The position numbers and the translations under genes are program-made. From assembly GCA_024280775.1 (NCBI GenBank), contig JAJRPM010000015.1, forward strand, positions 145,721-209,720: a stretch of DNA of 64,000 nt, read 5' to 3'. The notes under the pieces were generated by a model. It was given only the letters and a program-made list of their open reading frames with translations, ran no database searches and was not told the origin of the DNA. This document shows, piece by piece, positions 51,129 to 61,334 of this stretch. Every line of letters starts with the position of its first letter. The stretch's first letter is position 1. Origin of the DNA: Candidatus Zixiibacteriota bacterium. GTDB lineage: Bacteria > Zixibacteria > MSB-5A5 > GN15 > JACZUZ01.

Positions 51129-53984
51129 ATGTTGCCAGGAAATTTCAGAAAGATTGCCCGACTCCGCCTGCTCCCTAGCGGGAATTGCACTCCAACATTG
51201 CGCAAGTTTCATAAGATCATTGTCGCGGCTCTATTGTCTTTGGTTGGACTTGGTTCGTCATTTGATATCGCTTTGGCTCGCACTTTGTATGAGCCAGGTA
51301 CGATGCAGAACGATTTTGCTTATCGTATCACAGTAGAGGAGCGTCCATTTATTACGCTAGCGGTTCATAATGTAGGGAAGATTGCCTTGACGGTAACCAA
51401 TCAGGGCACATTTGGAAACGGTTTCATTGGAAACGCGACAGATCCAGTATCCGGCATGGCAGCTCCTTCTTGTGAATTCCCCAAGAACTCAAGTATTGAC
51501 TATTTGTTTGCCGCATCATTTTGGTTGGGTGGTGTTGTCGGTAGAGACACATTGGTTTCCACTGGAGCTGACGGCTGGGCAAATCCGGGCGCTGAATTGA
51601 ACCCCGCTAGCTTGAGCCAGCAACAAGCCTCTGGTGACACTCTGAAAATCAGAACAATAAGTGACCCTGAAAGCGCAGAGTTTGACCTGGCGCTCTCGCA
51701 ACAGGACGTCATCATGTCCTATGCGGACACTTTGACAGAGGGTGTGGTTCAGGATGTCAATGATGGTCGTCCGCATATTCCGCTGGGAATTAACATCAAG
51801 CAATCCACTTACTCCTGGAGCTATTCTTATGCCGAGGACTTCGTGCTCTTCGACTATAGAATTACGAATATCGGTAACCGTAAGCTTGAGAAATTCTATA
51901 TGGGTTTCTATGTCGATGGTGATGTTGGTCACTTGAGCACACGAAGCACAGATGGATTCTCTGATGATATTTGCGGTTTCAAGCTGGATGTTGACCAATT
52001 GGAGTTCAGCAATTCAAAATGTAAATTTACAGACACAATTAGAATTGCCTGGATTGCTGATAATGACGGAAACAACACTGCCGGCACGGCGCCTGAAACC
52101 AAAAAGTTCTTTGACGCAGCGCTTGACCCGACCGGAGTCACGGGAATGCGAGTTGTTCGCACTCCCTCGGATTCGTTGAAGTTTTCGTTCAACTGGTGGA
52201 TTTCTAATGTCACCGCCACTCAGGATTTTGGCCCACGACTAGCCGGCACCAAAGATGACCCCTTCCGCGATTTTGGAGGGTTCCTGGGAACACCAGAAGG
52301 CGACAAGAACAAGTATTACATTATGAGTCATGAAGAGTTTGACTATGACCAGCTCTTTTCAGCTATCGACCATACGCCGAAATGGCTTCCGCCAGGTGAC
52401 CCGACATTCGCAGATGGATTCGACACCAGGTACCTGCTTTCTTTCGGGCCATTCGAAATCTTCCAGGGTGAGACCCTGCCATTGACTTTTGCATATGTTG
52501 CGGGTGATAAGTTCCACCGTGATCCTCAGGACTTTGCCGGATTTGACGCACAGCGCCCTGAGCTATATAACGACAAGCTGGACTTTAGAGATTTCGGCGT
52601 TAACGCTCAATGGGCGGCGTGGATTTATGACAACCCGGGAGTTGACACTGACGGCGATGGGTTCCGTGGTAATTTTAGACTTTGTGTGGAAGATTCATCA
52701 ATGTTTGACACAGTTTTTGATACCGTTTACGCAATTGACACGACAGTTATATTCCCTCCTGATTCGTTTATAGTAGACACGATGATAGATTCGCTTATAC
52801 CGCGCATTCAGTTCCGGGAAGTCGATACTATTTTCTATGTAGGCGACGGTGTCCCTGATTTTCGTGGGGCAAGTCCTCCGCCTGCACCCAAAGTGCGCTT
52901 AGAGACATCAACGGGTAAACTTATTGTTCGCTGGAACGGTCTGCGTTCTGAGACTACACCTGATCCGTTTAGTGATGTGGTAGATTTTGAGGGTTATCGC
53001 GTTTACATGGGTCTAGACAATCGCGCAACTGACATGGTTCTTCAGTCTTCTTATGATAAGAAGAATTTCACGAGATACTACTTCGACACAAAACTCGAAG
53101 ACCCATCTACTGGACTGGAAGGCCTATGGGTAATTGCCGGTCCTCCGCAGACTTTGCAAGAGATTCGATTCTTGTACGCGAACAACAATCAGGAATACCA
53201 GCCGCTGGTTAACTCTATAGCCCGGCCTTTACAATTTTTGGATTCTTTGTTCTACTTTACCAAACAGGATTTCAATAGAGATGACCTTACTGACTCTCTT
53301 GAGATTCACAAACCTGAGAAGTACCGCAATGAGCCGTATCCTCATACACTGTTCATTGAAGAAGCATTCACCAACGATACTTTCCTTGTCGACCCTGACA
53401 CAGGTGATTCAACGCATTATATCGGCGGTGAGCTAACTGAAGACGGCAAGTACTTCAAGCACTTTGAGTATGAGTATACTTTGGATAACCTTCTTTCTTC
53501 CCAACGTTACTTTGTTTCGGTCACCACTTTCGACTTCGGAGCTCCTGAGTCTGGTCTTGACGCTTTAGAAACCAGCCCGCTCTTTAACGCTGTTGCCGAG
53601 TTCCCATTACCGCAAACAGATGAGATTGTAGCGAATGAGTTAGGTGTTTCTGTCTTCCCTAATCCATACAGGATAAACGGAAACTATCGTGAGGATGGTT
53701 TTGAGGGTCGCGGCAGAGGTGTCAGTGAGTTTCCAAATGAACGAGTGCGGGCGGTCAACTTTATTAACCTGCCTCCGGTCTGCAAGATTCGTATTTTCAG
53801 TCTTGATGGCGACTTGGTTCGTGAGATTATTCATAATACTGTAGCAAATTCACCGGGTAGTATGTTTGACAAGTGGGATCTTGTGACACGAAATATTGCC
53901 ACTGCCGTTAGTGGAATCTACTACTGGACAGTTGAGGAACCAGACGGCAAAGTACAAATGGGTAAGCTGGTTCTGATTATGTAA
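51129..53984 (+). CDS. Large secreted protein with C-terminal FlgD-like/sorting-type Ig domain
   Basis: A 951-residue secreted protein with a late signal peptide (hydrophobic core about 35-55, ending ALA). The body is a series of beta-rich domains with no catalytic motif that I recognise; a Ca-loop-like DTDGDGFRGN lies near residue 505. The last 110 residues form an Ig-like domain of the FlgD/type-9-sorting kind: VFPNPYRINGNYREDG, INLPPVCKIRIFSLDGDLVREI, DLVTRN, AVSGIYYW and a final GKLVLIM. It pairs in tandem with a paralogue that follows a terminator. It is likely a surface or sorting-signal-bearing structural protein. Confidence 0.75.
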   Translation: MLPGNFRKIARLRLLPSGNCTPTLRKFHKIIVAALLSLVGLGSSFDIALARTLYEPGTMQNDFAYRITVEERPFITLAVHNVGKIALTVTNQGTFGNGFIGNATDPVSGMAAPSCEFPKNSSIDYLFAASFWLGGVVGRDTLVSTGADGWANPGAELNPASLSQQQASGDTLKIRTISDPESAEFDLALSQQDVIMSYADTLTEGVVQDVNDGRPHIPLGINIKQSTYSWSYSYAEDFVLFDYRITNIGNRKLEKFYMGFYVDGDVGHLSTRSTDGFSDDICGFKLDVDQLEFSNSKCKFTDTIRIAWIADNDGNNTAGTAPETKKFFDAALDPTGVTGMRVVRTPSDSLKFSFNWWISNVTATQDFGPRLAGTKDDPFRDFGGFLGTPEGDKNKYYIMSHEEFDYDQLFSAIDHTPKWLPPGDPTFADGFDTRYLLSFGPFEIFQGETLPLTFAYVAGDKFHRDPQDFAGFDAQRPELYNDKLDFRDFGVNAQWAAWIYDNPGVDTDGDGFRGNFRLCVEDSSMFDTVFDTVYAIDTTVIFPPDSFIVDTMIDSLIPRIQFREVDTIFYVGDGVPDFRGASPPPAPKVRLETSTGKLIVRWNGLRSETTPDPFSDVVDFEGYRVYMGLDNRATDMVLQSSYDKKNFTRYYFDTKLEDPSTGLEGLWVIAGPPQTLQEIRFLYANNNQEYQPLVNSIARPLQFLDSLFYFTKQDFNRDDLTDSLEIHKPEKYRNEPYPHTLFIEEAFTNDTFLVDPDTGDSTHYIGGELTEDGKYFKHFEYEYTLDNLLSSQRYFVSVTTFDFGAPESGLDALETSPLFNAVAEFPLPQTDEIVANELGVSVFPNPYRINGNYREDGFEGRGRGVSEFPNERVRAVNFINLPPVCKIRIFSLDGDLVREIIHNTVANSPGSMFDKWDLVTRNIATAVSGIYYWTVEEPDGKVQMGKLVLIM

Positions 53985-54042
53985 TTAGGAGCACGCGATT
54001 AGAATCGTGCATTTAGAATTGTACAGTTTGTAAATATTCAGC

Positions 54043-54081
54043 AAAAAGCCCCCGCTTGCGTCAATTCGCCGGGGGCTTTTT
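54043..54081 (+). terminator. Rho-independent terminator of the 951-residue protein gene
   Basis: GCCCCCG (54048-54054) pairs with CGGGGGC (54070-54076), extended by A and T runs on both sides; TTTTT follows. An apparent start for the next gene inside this hairpin is therefore rejected. Confidence 0.88.
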
Positions 54082-54169
54082 GAGAGAACGAACAATTGGT
54101 GATGAGATAGCCGAATTGATAGAAAATACCTTCAGAAGACAATTCCATAGAAACTCTTATAGTCTCGGA

Positions 54170-56842
54170 ATGACGATTAGCCGTCTTGCGCTATGCTTGG
54201 GCTTGGTAATGCAGGTAGCGGTGGGCTATGATGTCTCGCAAGCAAAGCCATATGGTGAACGCCGCGTTGACCTACCAGATCACAAACCGGCGCCCGGCGA
54301 GATTTGGAATCGGATGGGATTGAGCTTTCGCTCTACTATCGATGATCAGCCCAATACTGAAGTCGCGACACATAATATAGGACAACTTCAAGTCGGACAA
54401 ACCAATCTCGGCCAATTTGGCAACGGTTTTGTCGGAGTTACGCCGGACCCTATAACCGGTGAAGCTCTTCCCTCTGCGACTTTTCCAGCTAACAGCGGCT
54501 TGAACCACCTCTACCTCGGCGCCTTGTGGATTGGAGCCGTTGTTGGTCGTGATACGCTGGTTTCATCCGGCGCTGACGATGGATTCGTGGTGCATGAATT
54601 CTGGCCGGGCGCTCACGATGTTATTGAGCATCGTTCAATTATTCCAGGCGATCAGTTTGAATCTGACAAGGCTCTTTCAGAGCAAGACTTGATTGCCACG
54701 TACTATGACACATTAGATGCGGTAAGTCAGACATCCCAGGACAACATTGACAATAGGCCACATATCCCTCTTCAGCTAAAAATTGTAGAGCGAACTTTGC
54801 AATGGAGCTATGACTACGCCGGCGACTTTGTGCTCTTTGATTACAGCATTACCAACATTGGCCGTCGACGTCTTGACAATGTGTTTATGGGAATCTATGT
54901 CGATGGTGATATTCATCATTTATCAAAGCAAGGTATCGCGGCTTACGGTGATGACATTTGCGGCTTCAAAGAGACTCGGCCGGCTGAGTGTGACTTCGTT
55001 GACACAATCAATATGGCATACATCATGGACAATGACGGTGATCCGGAAAATAACGCCTGGGATAACACTACCTCTATTCGCTCGGTTGCAGGAGTACGAC
55101 TGATACGCACGCCTTCGGACTCGCTTGAGTATTCTTTCAACTGGTGGAGCGCCGCCCCGGGGCCGGACTTCGGACCGCGACGTAAAGGAACGACAGAGAA
55201 GCCATTTAGAAACATGAATGATATTCTGGGCGCTCCTCTTGGTGACCGCAATAAGTATTTTATGCTTAGCAATGGTGAATTTGATTACGACCAGCTATTC
55301 ACTGCGGTAGATCATTCTGCCGATGGCTGGCTCCCACCTCCTAACGAAGCAACCTCGTTGGCCCAAGGCGGCGATCCGAAATTCATGCTCTCGTTCGGTC
55401 CCTTTCAGGTATTCCCAGGTGAAACTCTACCTATAACTTTCGCTTATATCGCCGGACGTGATTTTCATACTAACGCTACTGATTTTGACCAGCTCATGAA
55501 GCCTAACCCCTTCCAGCCGGAGTTTTACGCTAAGACACTGAATTTTTCGGACATGGGTTTGAACTCGAATTGGGCTGGCTGGATATACGACAATCCGGGA
55601 ATAGACACTGACGGCGACGGGTATTTCGGAAAGTCACGGATTTGCGTGTTTGAAGACACTACTGTCATTGAGACGCTACAAGTCATTGACAGTACACTTA
55701 CTCCTCCGGAGACAACCACTGTTATCGACACTGTACAAGTTGCGCTTTTGGCTGACACTACGTTCTACGAGGGTGACGGTGTACCTGATTTCCGTGGAGC
55801 GGCGCCTCCTCCATCTCCTAATCTTCGCGTCTTACCGGAACTTGGTAAGCTCACAGTTAGATGGAATGGTTTTGCCTCTGAAAACACTGCTGATCCATTT
55901 AGTGGGGATATTGATTTTGAAGGATATCGAGTCTATACCGCGCGCACTAGAGAGACATCGCAATTCGCAGTTGTCACGTCATATGATATTGAGGACTACA
56001 ATCGTTTCGAGCTAAACGAGATTACCGGTTTCTTTGAGCTGATTGCAAACCCCTTTACTTTGGAAGAGCTTAAGGGGCTGTACGGTCAGTTCTTTAATCC
56101 GCTGGACTTCGGGATAGATAATCCTTTCCAGGTTACAGACAATGGCACAGGTGAAATGAAAACCTTTTACTTCGCCGCTCAGGACTGGAATCAGGACGAA
56201 CTTTTGGGAGCCTACGACTTCCCGCGTCCGGGATATATACGCAAGAGATTTGACGTTCCCAGGCCCAGCAAGAACCCCAATGACTGGCTACCCAGTGACA
56301 CTACCGACGACGGATTTCTTAAGTATTACGAGTATGAAATAATCCTTGACAACCTACTTCCTTCAGTCCCGGTTTATGTATCAGTGACGGCGTTCGACTT
56401 TGGATCTCCTGAATCGGGGCTCTCCAGTCTTGAATCAAGTCCTCTTTCAAATGCGGTTCAAGAGTTCCCGCTTGTTACCGCGGCGGAGGCGAAAGCGCAG
56501 AAGCTGGAAGTGATTGCCTACCCGAATCCTTATCGTAGTGACGGGAATTACCGTGCAGATGGCTTTGAGGGCCTTGAAGATGAAGATCTCCCCGATGAGA
56601 GAGTTCATGCTATCAATTTCATCAACCTCCCCCCTGTTTGTGACATTCACATCTACTCACTCGATGGAGACTTGGTTCGCACGGTACAGCACAACTTCCC
56701 GCAAGGCGGTCCCCGGTCGATGCATGACAAGTGGGACTTGATTACCAGGAACACTCAGTTAGCTGTCAGTGGGATTTACTATTTTGTAATTGAAACACCT
56801 GACGGCGCTACTCAAATCGGCAAATTGGCTTTGATTTTCTGA
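54170..56842 (+). CDS. Large secreted protein with C-terminal FlgD-like/sorting-type Ig domain, paralogue
   Basis: An 890-residue protein with a clean signal peptide from the ATG at 54170 (MTISRLALCLGLVMQVAVGY). It parallels its upstream neighbour along the whole length: the GQFGNGFVGVTPDPITGE region, the LYLGALWIGAVVGRDTLVSSGADDG region, the DTDGDGYFGKSRICV segment, SGDIDFEGYRVY and the C-terminal YPNPYRSDGNYRADGFEG...AVSGIYYFVIE...GKLALIF domain. A longer start at 54056 begins within the terminator of the previous gene and is rejected. The pair arose by duplication. Function not known. Confidence 0.78.
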   Translation: MTISRLALCLGLVMQVAVGYDVSQAKPYGERRVDLPDHKPAPGEIWNRMGLSFRSTIDDQPNTEVATHNIGQLQVGQTNLGQFGNGFVGVTPDPITGEALPSATFPANSGLNHLYLGALWIGAVVGRDTLVSSGADDGFVVHEFWPGAHDVIEHRSIIPGDQFESDKALSEQDLIATYYDTLDAVSQTSQDNIDNRPHIPLQLKIVERTLQWSYDYAGDFVLFDYSITNIGRRRLDNVFMGIYVDGDIHHLSKQGIAAYGDDICGFKETRPAECDFVDTINMAYIMDNDGDPENNAWDNTTSIRSVAGVRLIRTPSDSLEYSFNWWSAAPGPDFGPRRKGTTEKPFRNMNDILGAPLGDRNKYFMLSNGEFDYDQLFTAVDHSADGWLPPPNEATSLAQGGDPKFMLSFGPFQVFPGETLPITFAYIAGRDFHTNATDFDQLMKPNPFQPEFYAKTLNFSDMGLNSNWAGWIYDNPGIDTDGDGYFGKSRICVFEDTTVIETLQVIDSTLTPPETTTVIDTVQVALLADTTFYEGDGVPDFRGAAPPPSPNLRVLPELGKLTVRWNGFASENTADPFSGDIDFEGYRVYTARTRETSQFAVVTSYDIEDYNRFELNEITGFFELIANPFTLEELKGLYGQFFNPLDFGIDNPFQVTDNGTGEMKTFYFAAQDWNQDELLGAYDFPRPGYIRKRFDVPRPSKNPNDWLPSDTTDDGFLKYYEYEIILDNLLPSVPVYVSVTAFDFGSPESGLSSLESSPLSNAVQEFPLVTAAEAKAQKLEVIAYPNPYRSDGNYRADGFEGLEDEDLPDERVHAINFINLPPVCDIHIYSLDGDLVRTVQHNFPQGGPRSMHDKWDLITRNTQLAVSGIYYFVIETPDGATQIGKLALIF

Positions 56843-56850
56843 TTTGAGTT

Positions 56851-58020
56851 CTACTTCAAAGACTCTAGTTTCTCCCGCATTAGATTGGCGGATTGTTTGA
56901 ATCCATCGATAGTGATTTGAGCAAGCGCTTCGGTATCGCGGTTCATTAGAAGCAACCCGCCTGATTCTTGTAGCTCATTCAAATACGCTCCAAAACCACT
57001 AATCTCATCGGGGCCGCTTATCAATTTTGCATTGGCATTATTTAGCGCCAGGTCACGGTTTAGCGGAGCAAAACTGCCGAAACAAGGTTCGAGGATAAAG
57101 AATGGAAGCCCTGCTCCTATCGCCCAGTTAGTGCGTTCATGCGCCGGGGCTACGAAATAATCTAATTCTTTGAAAACGCTCGCTAGTTGGGATTCTTCCT
57201 CATGAATAGTGGAGTAAAGTTTGAGGGCCAATTGGGAATATTTGCGTAGCTCTGAATCTTTGATATAGTTTGCGAGTCGACCGTCGGTGGTCGCAAACAC
57301 TATTGCGTGATGACCGGCGTTGAGACAATCTCGTAATGCATGCACGATTAGCGAACAATGTTCGCTTGGCTCGGCTCCTGAGGAGAAGTATGCTCCGGTC
57401 AATGGGGTTGATGCGCTGATTCGTTTCAAACGCAATTCTCTGGCATCACAGACCAGCGGGACTAGGGCGCGTTCCAGACAAAGGCCGGAAACCGCTACTG
57501 CTTCCGATGCAACTCCGGCGTCGATAAATTCATTTTGGATCTCTTCTGTCGGTACAATTGTCAGGTCAGCGCCAGTCACCAGCGATTCATTCGGGGCCAC
57601 CATTTCTCCGTGCATGTAAATCAAAACCGGCCGCACAGAAAGTGAATCGAGAAGTTTTACTAGTAAGGGATGGTCTACCACTAACGGATTTCCGCGTTTC
57701 TTCCACCAATGGCGCAAGCCTGCGCCGAATAATCTGAGAGCGGCGCTGTCGCTATTGGGGTCGCTATCGGAGCGGATTCTGCTGTATAGCGAGCCAAACC
57801 AATCGGACCTACTTCCCCGTCGGTATAGTGAATTTATCAATTGCCAGCCCGGCCTCGCCAATGGCCCACCGACTTCTTTGGCGTGATACAACTCGGTTTC
57901 TGTCTCGGGAGTTAACTCATTCAGCGCGCCAATTAAGCCTTCGAGGTAGAATCTATGTCCACGTCCGACGTTTGTGGTCAAGAAATCTATTTGTTCGGTT
58001 TCGCGTGGCGCCATGTTCAT
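56851..58020 (-). CDS. GT-B fold glycosyltransferase-like protein
   Basis: A 389-residue soluble protein with a glycosyltransferase-B layout. It opens with a nucleotide-sugar-type loop TNVGRGHRFYLEGLIGAL, similar to the GxGH of GT28/MurG-type enzymes, then has a middle Rossmann part (YFSSGAEPSEHCSLIVHALRD) and a C-terminal acceptor-site-like HERTNWAIGAGLPFFIL. I do not recognise the exact family. It converges with the giant protein gene and lies upstream, on the other strand, of a glycosyltransferase run, which supports a role in envelope glycan or glycolipid synthesis by context. Confidence 0.6.
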   Translation of the reverse strand: MNMAPRETEQIDFLTTNVGRGHRFYLEGLIGALNELTPETETELYHAKEVGGPLARPGWQLINSLYRRGSRSDWFGSLYSRIRSDSDPNSDSAALRLFGAGLRHWWKKRGNPLVVDHPLLVKLLDSLSVRPVLIYMHGEMVAPNESLVTGADLTIVPTEEIQNEFIDAGVASEAVAVSGLCLERALVPLVCDARELRLKRISASTPLTGAYFSSGAEPSEHCSLIVHALRDCLNAGHHAIVFATTDGRLANYIKDSELRKYSQLALKLYSTIHEEESQLASVFKELDYFVAPAHERTNWAIGAGLPFFILEPCFGSFAPLNRDLALNNANAKLISGPDEISGFGAYLNELQESGGLLLMNRDTEALAQITIDGFKQSANLMREKLESLK

Positions 58021-58331
58021 TTAGTGGAGTCAGATTCGGCAGATGCAACTAGATCTGACGCCAATATGGCTATATTCATTATTGGTTGCAACTACTGCAG
58101 GTTATTACTTGCGCAATGTTAAGCCCACTGAATACCTTGCGCTTCTGCGGGTTACGTCGGCGAATCATGAGAGCGCAGGATCTCGCGAGGAACATTGCGT
58201 GAATTTTCAGGTTCAATTACTGGCGGACGTCTGCCGGCAGATTCAGTTAGCTGGTTGTCACAGACGACAAGTATATCGCAGAGAGATACGCGCTCAGGCG
58301 CAACAAAATACAAATCGTTGGGAGTATCACA
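58021..58331. other. Divergent intergenic region
   Basis: It lies between the GT-B gene (minus) and the DUF547 gene (plus). A small open frame (58043-58381) has no convincing protein features and overlaps the DUF547 start. Nothing else is seen. Confidence 0.4.
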
Positions 58332-59210
58332 ATGAAGAACCATATCACACATCAATTGAGTTTTGTCCTCAGGCCAGTTAGCTGGCTAAAGCTATTCCTC
58401 TTGGCAATAGCGCTGGCTCCAGCGTTGACCGGATGTTCGTCGGCTAAGAATTCGTCGAAAACAGGCGGCGTCGCGCCAGGGATGTTCGATCCGACCTATA
58501 GCGGTTATGCGGACTTGCTTTCTACTTTTGTTAAGGGCGATAGAGTTGACTATGAGGGTCTTGAAGATAGAAAAGATGACCTTGAAGCGGTTGTCGCAGG
58601 TTTTGCGGCTCTGTCGGGGGACTCATTGGCGGCGATGTCTAAGAATGAACAGATTGCGTTTTACGTCAATGCCTATAATGCGATTACGTTGTTCTCCATA
58701 GTTGAGCGCTATCCTGATATAAAGTCAATTAAGGATATCTCCGGAGTTTGGGACAAACGCAAATGGGATGTAGCTGGTGAGATTATGACACTCAACGACA
58801 TTGAGCATAAGAAGCTCCGCGCTAAGTATGACGAACCGCGTATTCATTTTGCTATCAACTGCGCCTCTCTCGGCTGTCCGCCGTTGAGTGACGCTCCATT
58901 TCTAGCCGAGACTCTTGAGGAGCAACTTAGTGAGCGGACTCATTCGTTTTTCAACGACCCGGAGCGTTTCAAATATGACAGCAAGAGTGGCAAATTGAGA
59001 GTCACTAAGATATTCAAGTGGTTTGGTGATGATTTTGTTTCCAACAACAACGCACGTCCGAAGAATGCGTCACTATCTAAGAAAGAAGCGGCGATTGTGG
59101 CGTTTATCGCGGCGCGGCTACCTGAAGAGCTTGCTCAGAAAGTTCTAAATGGCGCTAAGTCAATTGACTATTTGGATTATGGTTGGACACTCAACGATAT
59201 TGACAGGTAG
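58332..59210 (+). CDS. DUF547 lipoprotein
   Basis: A 292-residue lipoprotein: hydrophobic signal and lipobox LTGC (Cys35). The DUF547 core lies at about 75-260: AFYVNAYNAITLFSIVERYP, then IEHKKLRAKYDEPRIHFAINCASLGCPPL, then FKWFGDDF. The paired cysteines in NCASLGCPP and the preceding His are the family hallmark and might form an active site; the reaction is unknown. It begins a same-strand run with three glycosyltransferase genes, 26 bp before the first. Confidence 0.9.
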   Translation: MKNHITHQLSFVLRPVSWLKLFLLAIALAPALTGCSSAKNSSKTGGVAPGMFDPTYSGYADLLSTFVKGDRVDYEGLEDRKDDLEAVVAGFAALSGDSLAAMSKNEQIAFYVNAYNAITLFSIVERYPDIKSIKDISGVWDKRKWDVAGEIMTLNDIEHKKLRAKYDEPRIHFAINCASLGCPPLSDAPFLAETLEEQLSERTHSFFNDPERFKYDSKSGKLRVTKIFKWFGDDFVSNNNARPKNASLSKKEAAIVAFIAARLPEELAQKVLNGAKSIDYLDYGWTLNDIDR

Positions 59211-59236
59211 AGACGTAACACTTAAGACACCGAATT

Positions 59237-59932
59237 ATGTATCGTGACGCTTTTGTATCTGTGATTATTCCGGCTCTCAATGAGGAGGAATCTATTCGGC
59301 TAACTCTCGCGGATCTACCCTCTGCGATTGACGAGATTATTGTCTGCGACAATGGCTCCAGTGATAGGACAAAAGCTGTTGCAGAGGAGTCAGGCGCGAT
59401 GGTGGTTACAGAGGAGCGCCGGGGCTATGGGGCCGCATGTTTGAAGGCGGTTGCGGCGGTGAATTCGCGTTGTGATATTCTGCTGTTTATCGACGCTGAC
59501 TATAGTGACTATCCAGAGGAGACCCCGAAGTTGTTGGACCCAATAATCGAAAATCAGGCGGACATTGTTATCGGTAGTCGCACCAGTACGGCAAAGTCGC
59601 GGGCGGCGTTGACACCGGTTGCCAGATTTGGGAATTTGCTTTCTACTTCTCTTATGCGTCGTCTATGGGATGTGGACTACAGTGACTTGGGGCCGTTTCG
59701 GGCTATTAGGTATGATTCCTACAAGTCACTCAATATGCTGGATCGTGATTTTGGCTGGACAGTCGAGATGCAAATTCGTGCGGCGAAACATGGACTACGG
59801 GCGGCTGAAGTTCCAGTTTCCTATCGCAAGCGGATTGGAACTTCCAAGATTTCTGGAACTATCAGTGGTTCATTCAAAGCGGGCGTTAAGATACTCTACC
59901 TTATCGGACGCGAAGCGCTGAGTGAAGATTAA
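59237..59932 (+). CDS. GT2 family glycosyltransferase (DPM1-like)
   Basis: A 231-residue cytoplasmic enzyme. It opens SVIIPALNEEESIRLTLADLP, with IVCDNGSSDRT and the DxD motif in LLFIDADYSDYPEE, then a typical acceptor region (DLGPFRAIRYDSYKSL and FGWTVEMQIRAAKHG). It transfers sugar from a nucleotide donor to polyprenyl phosphate, judging by its closeness to dolichol-phosphate mannosyltransferase. It has no membrane tail. The next gene, a GT-C membrane enzyme, would be the natural user of a lipid-linked sugar. Confidence 0.88.
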   Translation: MYRDAFVSVIIPALNEEESIRLTLADLPSAIDEIIVCDNGSSDRTKAVAEESGAMVVTEERRGYGAACLKAVAAVNSRCDILLFIDADYSDYPEETPKLLDPIIENQADIVIGSRTSTAKSRAALTPVARFGNLLSTSLMRRLWDVDYSDLGPFRAIRYDSYKSLNMLDRDFGWTVEMQIRAAKHGLRAAEVPVSYRKRIGTSKISGTISGSFKAGVKILYLIGREALSED

Positions 59933-59945
59933 GCTGGCGAGCATA

Positions 59946-61334
59946 ATGAACCTCACACCTGTTATTCGTTTCCTGACTGCTAGAAAGACCTCAGTATTTT
60001 ACTTGGCGCTAATATTACAACTGGCGCTGTATCAATGGCTGTTTTGGCCTGACTATTCCGAACCGCATACTCAACGATTTATCTTTGTAGGCATCGCGCT
60101 ATCTTTGATTTGGATTCTGGTGTTGGCGTTAGTTGGCTCTAGCGCAACCAGGGCTAAAGTAGGCAAATCTATTCTCATCGGAGGCCTTGTTGCCGGGGCG
60201 CTTTTCAGGGTTGTGGTTGTCAGTGGGGCAGGTGAGCAGACTTATCTATCTGATGACGTTTACAGGTATGTTTGGGACGGGCGCATGGTGGCGCATGGGG
60301 TGAATCCATTCTCTATTGCGCCTGATGACGCATGGGACTTCCCTGAGACTGCGGCGCTTGTTGATGAGGACATTCATCCGAAGATAAATCATCCCTCGCT
60401 TCCGACAATTTACCCGCCTGTCAGTCAGTATTTGTTTTTTCTCGCCAGCTCTATTTCTGATACGACTATTTATGGCTTCCGGGTTGTATCATTGCTTTTT
60501 GACGTACTGACCTTGCTGGCGCTGTTTGCATTGTTGCGGGTGAACAAGTTACCTGATTGGTATGTTCTAATCTATTGGCTGGCGCCATTGGCGCTGCTGG
60601 AGTTTTCTCTTAGTTCACATCATGACGTTCTATTGTTACCGTTCTTGACGGTCGCTTTGATTTATCAAAAGCGAAAGGCCGCGGTTGCCACGGCGCTGTT
60701 TTTGACACTTGCAACTTTGACGAAGTTCATAGTGGCATTGGCGGTTCCGGCTTTATTTCTTTCTTTTGTCGGGCGTGAACGTTTGAAGTTCGCGCTTACG
60801 GTAGTGATTGCTTCGGCGGTGATTTATGCGCCATTTTGGTTTTTGCTGTCTCCGCCGGAGTTATTTGGTTCGCTTTTTGATTACCTGTCGGGGTGGCAGT
60901 ACAATGGATCAGTTTACACATTACTTGAACGTGGACTTTCGCTGGCCACTGAGAATAGCGCATCGATTGCGCGCGCAGTTGTGGCTGGCGCTTTAGTTTT
61001 GACACTGGGATTCATGACTTTTCGTATTGAAGATAAAGTAAAGGCGGCTTTTGCCTGCTTGCTGGCGTATGCGGCTTTGACCACTACGCTATTTCCGTGG
61101 TATTTGGTGATATTCTTTCCTTTTATCGTCCTATATCGAAGCAGCGCTGTGATGTCACTACTTGCTCTGGTTTGGCTTTCTTACTGGGGGCTTATCGGGT
61201 ATCAGGCAACTGGCTTCTGGTATGACAATTGGTGGCTGAGGACACTTGAATATGTTCCTTTCTATGTGTTGCTTGTTGCAGGCATCAAGTATGACCTGCT
61301 AGCGAAGAGAGAGGAACATCGTTTTGCGCTCTGA
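59946..61334 (+). CDS. GT-C fold membrane glycosyltransferase
   Basis: A 462-residue polytopic membrane protein with about ten hydrophobic helices. An acidic loop after the second helix, YLSDDVYRYVWDGRMVAHGVNPFSIAP, is the hallmark of lipid-linked-sugar-using mannosyl/glucosyltransferases (DDVYRYVWDG, GVNPF). The next luminal loop has the IYPPVSQYLFFLAS motif. GGCGAG precedes the ATG at 59946; a GTG at 59922 would overlap the upstream gene by 11 bp. It probably takes sugar from polyprenyl phosphate made by the GT2 before it. Confidence 0.8.
   Translation: MNLTPVIRFLTARKTSVFYLALILQLALYQWLFWPDYSEPHTQRFIFVGIALSLIWILVLALVGSSATRAKVGKSILIGGLVAGALFRVVVVSGAGEQTYLSDDVYRYVWDGRMVAHGVNPFSIAPDDAWDFPETAALVDEDIHPKINHPSLPTIYPPVSQYLFFLASSISDTTIYGFRVVSLLFDVLTLLALFALLRVNKLPDWYVLIYWLAPLALLEFSLSSHHDVLLLPFLTVALIYQKRKAAVATALFLTLATLTKFIVALAVPALFLSFVGRERLKFALTVVIASAVIYAPFWFLLSPPELFGSLFDYLSGWQYNGSVYTLLERGLSLATENSASIARAVVAGALVLTLGFMTFRIEDKVKAAFACLLAYAALTTTLFPWYLVIFFPFIVLYRSSAVMSLLALVWLSYWGLIGYQATGFWYDNWWLRTLEYVPFYVLLVAGIKYDLLAKREEHRFAL

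Noticed and set aside
54056-54169. Upstream start for the 890-residue protein
   Set aside because: It begins inside the terminator of the preceding gene; the later ATG gives a proper signal peptide.
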